Below, piece after piece: positions 23,083 through 31,269 of a DNA stretch of 33,755 bases. The notes below the pieces were generated by a model that had not been told where the DNA came from, searched no databases, and saw only the letters and a program-made list of their open reading frames with translations. Every line of letters begins with the position of its first letter. Position 1 is the first letter of the stretch. Origin of the DNA: Atkinsonella hypoxylon (Eukaryota; Ascomycota; Sordariomycetes; Hypocreales; Clavicipitaceae); assembly GCA_000729835.1 (NCBI GenBank), contig JFHB01000275.1, positions 1 to 33,755 on the forward strand. The letters run 5' to 3'. Both the position numbers and the translations under genes were made by a program.

Positions 23083-23181
23083 AATTAGTACTGTATTTTA
23101 TTGGTTAATTCTAGCTTGGATATCCTTTAAAGGAGCTAAGTTTCTTGTAGGACTAGTTACTTCTTATATTTCTAGAGGGAG
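23083..23181 (+). mobile_element. Copia-family internal 3' remnant
   Basis: This matches the last 100 bp of the Copia-1 internal region (compare 19887-19986), including the purine tract just before the LTR. It is joined on its left directly to the end of Gypsy-A, so Gypsy-A most likely inserted into this Copia element, whose left part is outside the window. Confidence 0.8.
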
Positions 23182-23868
23182 TGTTCAAAATAAGCTACTC
23201 TATATAGCCTATTCTTATGCCTACTAGTTGCATTATCACGTGACCCTTATTAGGTCTTGTTACGTTAATTCTTAGTAGAAATATCATTGTTACTAAATAT
23301 AAACATATAGATTTAACTAAGGCAAAGTTGCCTAACCTATAGTTAACTTTAAGAGCGATTTTCGCTACAACTAGCAATAATAGAAATTCAAGAAGTATAC
23401 TATTTAAAAGCTAAGAATTAGGGCTATCTAATAGTATAATTGTTAGATAAGGTTACCTATAAGGAAAAGTAGAAATTATTACTTTATGCACGTAAGCGTC
23501 TTACTTATATAGCTATCAGTCGATTTTTTTGTTTTTATATAGTAACTATTTTTGCGGAAATTATCAAGTAGCCTATAAGCCCTCTTTAGCGGAATTAGCC
23601 TACTAATATAGTTAGAGAGTATATAAGGGACTAGAAAGATTCGAGATTCTACCCTCACTAAAGATTTATTATAGTGCTCTTAATATATAAGATACTACTA
23701 TTCTTAGTTATCTGCCGCATTCTACGTAATTAGTACTACACATTATAGCTTGATTTAGGCCGCTGCTGCTTCTACTACGTGATAATTGCTAGGAGCAATT
23801 ATAGGTGCTAATCTAAGAGACTTCACTACTCCTTCTATCTAGTCCTGTAATCCCTATTATTTTCAATA
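23182..23868 (+). repeat. Copia-family LTR, diverged copy
   Basis: This 687-bp LTR runs from TGTTCAAAATAAGC to TTTTCAATA. It has more differences and small deletions than the other copies, which fits an older insertion. Its foldback is partly decayed. A short open stretch on the opposite strand (23195-23377) is only a shadow of the LTR. Confidence 0.88.
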
Positions 23869-24184
23869 ATTATAGGGAGAAAAAGAGAAAGAGAGAAGGA
23901 AGTAGAAGCCTCTTTATATCTCTATACTATATATCTAGGGGTAGGTCTCCCCTCTTATAAGCCCCTTTCTGCTTATACTCTATAGCTAAGGTTCTTTCTA
24001 TAGGCCCTAGTAGAGTTCAGCTAACCTGCGAATAAATGCGGCTCGCTTCTATTTAACCCTCTATATAGACAGCCCGTTTCTCTCTTGTTATCTTCTATTT
24101 CCCTATCTAAAGACCCGAGCCTAGGGCTCGAGTCTATAATATTCTCACTATAGACACTAGTTAGCAGTAGCCACTAGGCTATTC
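23869..24184. other. Unassigned AT-rich stretch with a 25-bp palindrome
   Basis: No gene and no match to the other repeats in this window was seen. It starts with a purine-rich run (GGGAGAAAAAGAGAAAGAG). It holds TATATAGAC followed by a pyrimidine-rich run, an LTR-like arrangement, and a near-perfect palindrome centred on CCTAGG at 24111-24135. It may be the 5' part of a diverged LTR whose end is the fragment at 24185-24327. Confidence 0.4.
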
Positions 24185-24327
24185 TATTATAAGCATCTAG
24201 TTAGTGTAATAGAGTAATTAATAGTCAATTGTTAAATCTAACTACTTAAGCGCTACTTCTAACTATTTATACATAGTAACAGTCATATGTGCTGGTGATC
24301 TGCGGATCCATGGGATTATCCTGTAAC
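24185..24327 (-). repeat. Diverged Gypsy-B-type LTR fragment
   Basis: From about 24185 (AAGCATCTAGTTAGTG) to GTAACA at 24327 the sequence follows the second half of the 243-bp Gypsy-B LTR (compare 22130-22266) with many differences. No attached internal region is visible. It marks the edge of the repeat island next to the unique PEX16 segment. Confidence 0.7.
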
Positions 24328-24765
24328 AAGCAGCCTAGAAGGCAAACAGAATGCTGCAAGCTTTCCTGTTAAACTGCATTTAAAGGAACGTTGCATGCAG
24401 GTTAGTAGCAACATGTACAGCAATATCCATTCTTCATAAGTAACAAGAAGGGTATATAGTAACCACAAGCACGCTTGTACGCCAAAGTCACGATCATTAT
24501 AATCCTTTATTCTATAACTTCGTGTCCTATATTGATTTATACACTGCAATCATCCCCGCAACAAATGAACCTATATTGTAGTGCCATTGCAGGATGACGA
24601 GCGACGTATTCTAGGAACCGCAGCAATGCCGTTCTATCCAGTTCGATAAAGCAGTCTCGCAAGCCAACCTCTTCGATGCAGCTAGCGTCGACTTTTCTTA
24701 AAACCCATCCTCACTCACCTCGTGTGAGACATATAACCCCATCAAGGCCCTTTAACAATCGCCCC
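24328..24765. other. Unique sequence downstream of PEX16
   Basis: Base composition returns to normal, with many CpA and CpG, so RIP has not acted here. No convincing coding region: the open stretch at 24316-24549 on the minus strand begins in the LTR and has no recognisable content. It probably contains the PEX16 3' untranslated region; no polyadenylation signal could be named. Confidence 0.5.
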
Positions 24766-26023
24766 TCATCCACTCGTACTGAAATAGTAATTCTCCCACA
24801 AGTACTCGTAATCCTCCAGAATTCCCACAACAAATCCAGGCATCCGCCCTCGTACACCACCCACAATCCCCTTCGTGACTTTCTCATAAAACGGCCCCCT
24901 CATAGCCCACCATCCCATCCCCCATCCCCTCTTGTTCCACTCATCCCTCTCCAGAGCCGTCGTCCTCAAGCTTCGATCCCTCAGCTGCCTAGCAGCATAC
25001 TCAACAGCCAAGCCAACAAGCCATGGCGTCCATGACTTCTTATTCTTGCTCTTCGCCAGAACGACAGCGTACACCAGCGGCTCAAGAATATGCAATATCT
25101 CCGCAGCCTGCGACGCCCCATGCAACCTATTGAGCAGCTTGCTAGCAGGCCTTATATCATCTGCCGTGAGGACCCTTCCCAAAAGATACGAGCTTATATC
25201 GCTGGGATCAGGCAGAGAGGGCAAGCTCAGTCCTGTGCGCGGCATCTTCCATTCCTGCTCATGCAAAGGCTTGAACTTGTTCATTGCCGAAACATGAATC
25301 AGCTCGGGAACCATTTCCGCTTGCTCCTCTTCGACCAAAACATCCTCATCCTCATCCGTAGGAACGGGTTCCCTCTCTGGCAAAGATGGTGTAATAAGAG
25401 GTCTCGACCTCGTCACCCTGAGGAGGAGGAGCCGACACACAACCTTGATAGCTTCAATCGCCACGACTGCTTTCCACCGTGCCTTCTCCCCGCCCTTGCG
25501 CTTGGCCGTCATCTCACATAGGAGCTCCGTATAAATGACCGTTTGGAGAACCATCGCAGTCCGTCTGTACAACATGCTCTTCTGCGACCAAAACCGCGTA
25601 TATCTCGAATGCGCTGTCCGAAGAGGCGGTAAAGGAAGTTTGCTAATGGCGCGAGACAAAAGGTTGTCGTGGTATAGCGAGAGAAGTTGAACGCCAGAAT
25701 GTATTAATTCGGAGGCAATCTCAGCATCGCGAAAGCGGCCTGGACAAGCATTAGATTTACACATATTGTATGTTTGAGCAGATATCACGTGTCGCGCGAG
25801 TGGATTTTCATTTTGAGATTGCAGACGTACCAGGGATGATATACGTCAGACTTCGCAGAGCGCTCTCCATTTGGCTAACTTGTCCAGCGTTCTTGGTGAT
25901 AAACTCATCGTACATGCCTAACCACTGCGGCGGCATGGTGAGGATCTGCCCAACAGTTGGTCGTGCAGTCTCTGTCCGCGCCTGCGCCTGCACCTTTTGC
26001 GCAGCCGGCTTGGAGGGAGACAT
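24766..26023 (-). CDS. PEX16: Peroxisomal membrane protein PEX16 (peroxin-16), two exons
   Basis: PEX16 is an integral peroxisomal membrane peroxin needed for membrane-protein targeting and peroxisome formation in most eukaryotes; in some fungi it affects peroxisome number. Exon 1 is 26023-25831 and exon 2 is 25739-24766, giving 388 aa, about the usual fungal length. Exon 1 carries PPQWLGMYDEFITKNAG (31-47) and ESALRSLTYIIP (53-64); exon 2 continues RFRDAEIASELIHSGVQLL. This is the conserved PEX16 N-terminus, which the intron splits at Gly65. An acidic stretch lies at 192-205 and hydrophobic segments at about 279-293 and 303-313. The start is the only in-frame ATG in exon 1; a longer open stretch to 26095 begins with TTG. 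No RIP-type stops are present. The gene lies between two transposon islands with no neighbouring gene in the window. Confidence 0.93.
25740..25830 (-). other. PEX16 intron (91 bp)
   Basis: On the minus strand it starts GTACGT and ends CCAG, with a branch-point-like CTAAT about 15 bases before the acceptor. Splicing joins CCTG to GCCGC and restores Pro-Gly-Arg-Phe in the conserved family block. Length and signals are typical of ascomycete introns. Confidence 0.93.
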
Positions 26024-26428
26024 TAGGCTATCTTTCTCTTTTCCTTTTTTCGCTAAGCGTCGGACGTTATCTTCGATATACGGGTCTCGATTCAAACTGG
26101 GACGTGGACATGTGCTCGTTGGAATGTATGCAGTGCATGAACCGGCCCTAGCAAACAGCGACTCTTATATCTTCAATACAATTGGGTAGTGTTAATGGAA
26201 ATGGGGAGGAGAAAACTGATCAAGGACAATTTGAATTGCAGAGAAACTGGCGCTGATGACGGTGATGCTTAATGTGCGGTGGGAAAGAAGTCTGGGTGGT
26301 CGTTGAGTCATTGAAACGCGCCGACAAGACCTAGCGATAGGCCTGCTATAGGCCGAGGTAACTAACACTCGAGGGACACGCAAATTTCCCGGGGTTCCAC
26401 AGGTCCAGCCTATATGTGCATTGGTCTA
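26024..26428. promoter_or_regulatory. Upstream region of PEX16
   Basis: This is unique sequence of normal composition between the PEX16 start and a transposon end. It should hold the 5' untranslated region and promoter, but no TATA box or named factor site stands out. The open stretches here (26192-26383 minus and the 5' part of 26416-26601 plus) have no recognisable content. The available promoter length is only about 400 bp before RIP-affected repeats begin. Confidence 0.5.
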
Positions 26429-26675
26429 ACGTCGGGCACCCACATACGGAATCCACCCACATTCGGAACGTAAATTTACCCTCTTCAATACTAGAAGTAG
26501 CTATCTTTAAACCGCGTTTTTTCGTGCAATTTAACTACTATTATTATAATTTTATTACTATTAGCTTCGCGATGCCTAACTACATAGAAAACAATATTTA
26601 AGATGTAATACTTACTATTATAGAAGACCTACTAATTGCTTAAGTAGTAAAGCAGTAGGTAATACTAAAGATAAT
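26429..26675 (+). mobile_element. 5' end of a pogo/Fot1-like DNA transposon, truncated
   Basis: Composition shifts to AT-rich over this stretch. After a TA (26427-26428) the sequence begins ACGTCGGGCACCCACATACG, with an internal repeat CCCACATACGGAA / CCCACATTCGGAA, like the ends of fungal Fot1/pogo elements as I recall them. An ATG at 26572 opens MPNYIENNI, a stop at a presumed Gln, then DVILTIIEDLLIAQVVKQ. This resembles the start of fungal pogo transposases (MPxYTExDIQxAL...), which leads into an HTH domain. It is cut at 26675 by a Copia LTR end. Confidence 0.6.
26572..26675 (+). pseudogene. Pogo/Fot1-like transposase N-terminus (fragment)
   Basis: Only about 34 codons remain, with RIP-type stops at codon 10 (TAA for CAA) and later. 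The pattern Met-Pro-x-Tyr followed by an Ile/Leu-rich helix matches the N-terminus of the CENP-B/pogo-like transposases that bind the element ends. The catalytic DDE domain is missing from this window. The family call rests on a short match. Confidence 0.5.
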
Positions 26676-26817
26676 TATTGAAAATAATAGGGATTACAGG
26701 ACTAGATATCTAAGAGGGGTAGTGGTCCTCTTAGATTAGCACCTGTAATTGCTCCTAGCAATTATTATGTAGTGGAAGCAGCAGCAGCTTAAATTAAGCT
26801 GTAGTATATAGTATAAA
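26676..26817 (-). repeat. Copia LTR end, fragment 1
   Basis: This is the reverse complement of the last 142 bp or so of the Copia LTR, starting TATTGAAAATAATAGG. It is broken after GTATATAGTATAAA, where a second LTR terminus starts. The flank just before it (ATAAT) could be a target site, but the other copy is not visible. Confidence 0.85.
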
Positions 26818-26896
26818 TATTGAAAATAATAGGGATTACAGGACTAGATATCTAAGAGGGTAGTGGTCTCTTAGATTTAGCACCTGTAATTGCTCC
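26818..26896 (-). repeat. Copia LTR end, fragment 2, cut by Gypsy-B2
   Basis: This is a second LTR terminus in the same orientation, 79 bp, ending at TGCTCC where the full LTR would continue TAGCAATTATC. Gypsy-B2 begins at the next base, so this LTR was the target of Gypsy-B2. Confidence 0.85.
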
Positions 26897-29615
26897 TGTT
26901 ACAGTGGGATCCGACGTGGGTTTGTCGGATGTAACGGTAGGATGTTGGATTCAACAGGTTATACAATAAATCGTAAGAGAAGTCGTAAGAGCTTCTGTAA
27001 GGAGCATCTAATAATAGTGTTCTAGTGAATAATAGTTAATTGTTTAATCTAACTACTTAAGTGTTGCTTCTAACTACTTATATATAATTGCAGTTACATA
27101 CACTAGTAACCTATAGGTCTATAGGATTATTCTATAATAAGTGCTGCCTCTACAAAAAAGATTAGCTGTTTTAGCTATTCTAAAAAATTAATTGCTAGTT
27201 ATTAGAAGGCGTATTAGATTAAACTAAATAACTTATTAATCTAGCTGTTATAAAAGGCGTAGAAAGGTAGTTATTATTTTATTGCGTAAGCATACGTTAT
27301 TATTGTTGTAGCGCAATCTGCAGTATAGGTTGCTACATTTATGTATTTTCTCTATACACTTATAATGCCTAAATTATACTTATAATCTAGTAACTATTAA
27401 ATCTATATATTAAATTAATAGATTTCCTTAAACCTAATAGAGCGTTAAAGCTTATTTTATAACCTATATATAAGTAAAGTTGTATAAAATCGTTCTAGAT
27501 AATATTAAACTCTATAAATTAATCTTATGTAATAAAGCTAATTTATTAAATCTATATAGTATATTCCTTATGCAAAATCTTTCTATATAGTGTTAAAAGC
27601 ATTAAAAATTAATCTATATTAAAGCTAATTTTCTATTAAATCTCTTTAGTGTATTTCTCTATATATATATAGCCTATTTTAATCCTTAAGTATTATTAAT
27701 AGCAGTAAATTATTAGTTAGTTATAGTAAGCTATTAGTTCTCTCTAGAAAGTAAAGCTAGTAAACGCTCCTAGCGGCTTTAAGGAGAGTTTTACTTAAGA
27801 GGCACTAGTTTTACGCTTAGTAGGTGTTTCTACTAGATTACCTACAGCTAGCCTCTTAGTTAGCGTTTTTACCTTAGTTAGTATTAGCTTTACTGTAGAA
27901 GATATCTTTTATAGAATTAATAAAGAGAAACGTATTAAAGATAGGTTAATTAGTATAAACTAAGCACTTCTTCTACATTAAATAGTGCTAAATCTATTAC
28001 TAAAGAGACTTTATATAGTAATAGGCTAATTAGCTAAGCATTCTAAGAAGTCTATATAAATGTAGTTAATTTTATGTTATAAGCATCTATTTTCTGCCTA
28101 CAGTATATTAATATTACTAGCAACCTTTAGTAAGGTTTTATTTTTATTAATAACGTTATTAACACCTTTATTAAATTAACTTATACTATTTAGTTAGTTA
28201 TATATACTGTAGATAGCAGTCTATAATTTATTAAACTACTTATTAAATAAACCTCCTTTAGCCTCTATTTTAACTTAGTTAATCTTTTTATTTAACTTAT
28301 TAATTTTAGCAATATAGAGGTTAAGTTGCTTCTATATAGCGTTATTACCTATAGGAGTATCCTTAAGGTAGGCTTTAATTATTTCCTTAGCGTTAGATTT
28401 ACACTTTTTCTAAAGAAGACTATTATACTAGCTTTAGAATTGCACCTTAGCTAATAGAATAAAGAGTAAGTCTATACAGCTAATACTAGCTAAAGCACCT
28501 ATAATAGTGCTGTTAATCCTGCTAAATTTATTAAAGAAGTAGATAGTAAGCAATACTGCCTATAACAGTAAACTAATAAATAAATCTATAGTAATAGTTT
28601 CCTTACCTCTTTTTACTATATTGCTACTATAGTATGTAGTAGCTACTGCTTTTACCTATATCTTACCTCTTCTAGCTACTTTAGCGTTACCTATAGATAC
28701 CTTAGCATTCTTACCTTTATACTGCTAGTTTTAGCGCTTTACTTTATAGTTATTGTAAATTCTAAAGATATATATTACTATATTCTACTAGAGTAAGTAA
28801 TATATATTATCTTTAAAGACCTTAATACTAGTTTTATTTATTATACTGCCTTTAAGGGCAAATTTATAGGTATAAGTGTAAATAGCATTTTCTATATTCT
28901 ATACCTTTTCTTTAGCTCTATTAGTGTAGTAATACTAACTGTAGTCTTCTGTAATAGGCCCTATATTAGTAATATTAATATTATCTTTAATTTCTATAGA
29001 AATAGTGCTAAAGATAAACTTATTAACTTTTAGGGTGCCCTTAGCACTTCTAAGCCTACTAAAAGTGCTATATAGGCAGTAGAAGTTAAGTAATATAAAA
29101 TAAGTCTTAATATTATCTAGCTCTATAGCTACTATATTACCTTTATAGTTATATTCCTGCTCCTTAAACTTAAAACCTTTACTCTTAGCGTTAAAACTAT
29201 TGTTATAATTAATATATACATTAGAAGCAATATATTCTTCTTTAAGCTTAAATAGTAGTAGTATTATAGCTTAAGTGTAGTTATTATTGTTGTTTCTCTC
29301 TTAAAATAGAGTATTTAGGTTTACTAGAATTAATAACTTTAAACTACTAAAAGAAAAGAATAGTAGTTATAGATTTTCTACAGAAGAGGCAAATAGAGTT
29401 AGAAGTAGCTCTATAGAGGCTAGTTAGTTCTATAGGCTATAGGAATTTACTCTATAGGCAGTCTATTGCTCTTAGCGTAGTATTCTAGTATTTAACTGTT
29501 AAAACTAGCTAAATAATAGCCTAAAGAGATAGAAAGAGCAGTAGCTATAATAGTATTAATAAATTTATAAAGACTTTATAATGTATAAAGGTGTAAGAAA
29601 GAGGTTATACAGTAG
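26897..29615 (-). mobile_element. Gypsy-B2, 3' part of a second Gypsy-B element
   Basis: The 3' LTR (26897-27139, 243 bp, starting TGTTACAGTGGGATCC) is followed by the same 3' untranslated region and third ORF as Gypsy-B1 (compare 4458-7175). It stops at 29615, where Copia-2 is inserted after AGTAG. The presumed 5-bp target of Gypsy-B2 is GCTCC (26892-26896). The upstream gag-pol part would lie beyond Copia-2 but was lost with the chromosome end. Confidence 0.9.
27760..29560 (-). pseudogene. Gypsy-B2 third ORF, second copy of the unknown protein
   Basis: This is the same ORF as at 5290-7100, in the same position relative to the LTR. Hydrophobic segments are encoded around 28450-28620 and the coiled-coil-like part around 28040-28370. 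Differences from the B1 copy are mostly transitions. The stops are at presumed Gln codons, so this copy is also dead. Alignment of the two would help to rebuild the length and start of the ORF; I could not place the start here either. Confidence 0.5.
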
Positions 29616-30321
29616 TGTTAAAAATAAGCTACCCTGTATAGCCTATTTTTATGCTTGCTAGTTGCCTGTTAGTTGCTCTATCACGTGACCCTAACTAGGT
29701 CTTGTTACGTTGATTTTTTGGTAGAGATATCGCTGTTACTAGATGTAAAATATCTAGAATCGACTAAGGCAGAGTTGCCTAACCTATAGTTAACTTTAAC
29801 AGCGATTTTCTCTACAACTAGCAATGGTAGAAATTTAAGAAGTATACCATTTGAAAGCTAAGAATTAGGGCTATCTAATAGTATAATTGTTGGATAGAGT
29901 TGCCTATAAGGGTTGTTTGCTATTAGTGGAATTTATTAAATTGTGCATGTAGGTTTCTCGTTTATATAGCTGTAAGTCGATTTTTTTGTTTTTATATAGT
30001 AAATCTTTTTGCAGAAATTATAAAGTAGTCTATAAGCCCCTTCTAGCAACTATAGCCCGCCGATATAGCTGGAGGGTCTATAAGGGACTAGAAAGATTCG
30101 AGATCCTACCCTTACTGTTCGTTACAGCGCTCTTAATATAAAGATACCACTATTACAGTTATCTATTGCCTCTACATAATCTATACTATACACTACAGCT
30201 TAATTTAGGTCGCTGCTGCTTCCACTACGTAATAATTGCTAGGAGCAATTACAGGTACTAAATCTAAGAGACTACTACCCTCTTAGATATCTAGTCCTAT
30301 AATCTCTATTATTTTTTAATA
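29616..30321 (+). repeat. Copia-2 5' LTR
   Basis: This 706-bp LTR starts TGTTAAAAATAAGC. It has the extra TAGTTGC-containing block near its start that is also present in the solo LTR at 3720-4428 and missing from the Copia-1 LTRs. The foldback (about 29720-29817) is intact. Confidence 0.9.
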
Positions 30322-30341
30322 GGTTATAAGCCCAGAAGACC
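30322..30341 (+). other. Copia-2 primer binding site
   Basis: The sequence GGTTATAAGCCCAGAAGACC follows the LTR. Its first 14 bases match the complement of a eukaryotic initiator tRNA-Met anticodon arm (GGTTATGAGCCCAG) with one difference. Confidence 0.65.
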
Positions 30342-31269
30342 TATCTGCAAGCTGTTAGCCCGCTGAAATCTACTATTGTGTACTGTATTACCCACTAGAA
30401 GCTATATTAAGACCTGCGCTAGCAGCTATCGCTGCTATTAGTAGCTTGCTGGAAGCTATTAATACCTGCTGCATACACATCGCTAGCTACTATACTGGTG
30501 TTTTCATTCTGCCCACCCTGTACCTCCTGCACTCTATACACCCTATATATACACACTTTTAAAGCTATTCTTAATAGCTAGGTTCTATCGTCGCGCAACA
30601 TCAAAATATACACATCTGTATACATTACATTCGCACTGCGAATCGTTTTATTAGGCACTGCCTAATTAATTATTTCTATCAAGAAATAAGCTCAGCGCTG
30701 CACTGCATTGCTCGTTGTTGTTGTTATATTGTGCACCCTGTGCACCTCTGTTAGTAGCTATACTACAATTTGTAGTGCATGCCTAACAGCTCTTGTTGCA
30801 AATATTCCTGTGTTTTCGGTTGCAGAATCAATTTATATAGTAATCCTACTAGTTAGGATTTTAAAGTAGGAATTAGCTAGATATCCCTAAATTAGCTGTG
30901 CCTAGGTCTCCACTGATTTATTGGAACCTAATTGGAGAAGAATCTCCTGAATTTTTTGGCTAAAAATAGCTAGGACCTATGTTTTATGCCCCTTGCGACC
31001 GCTTGTTAATCTAGTCTGCTATATAAATTGTATGTACATATAGATCGCAATATAACACAGCTTTTAGAGCCTGTTATACCTGTTACAAAAGAAATTAGAG
31101 AAAAATCTCAGTATAATTTCTGAAGATATAGGGCACTTCTAGGCCTATAATAGAGCAATCTATTGATATCTACAAGAGGTTATTACCTGTTATTTACTAC
31201 TTTTTCCACTGTAATTTAGGCTATAATTAGCTATAAAGAGCGTTAAATTAGCTATTAAAATCCTCAAAA
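30342..31269 (+). other. Copia-2 untranslated leader
   Basis: This matches the Copia-1 leader (13554-14483) closely and likewise keeps many CpA dinucleotides, for example near 30470-30560. No coding frame is visible. Confidence 0.6.

Noticed and set aside
1..24327. Mitochondrial or bacterial AT-rich DNA
   Set aside because: The AT richness comes with CpA loss, Gln-to-stop changes and LTR retrotransposon domains, next to a nuclear intron-containing gene and a telomere.
24316..24549. Small minus-strand gene downstream of PEX16
   Set aside because: It begins in unique flank and ends in an LTR fragment, with no motif and no intron signals.
24676..25521. Plus-strand open stretches over PEX16
   Set aside because: They overlap the well-supported minus-strand PEX16 exon 2 and have no recognisable content.
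26024..26095. Longer PEX16 N-terminus beginning at 26095
   Set aside because: The codon at 26095 is TTG, not ATG. The first in-frame ATG is at 26023, and the conserved block begins about 30 residues after it.
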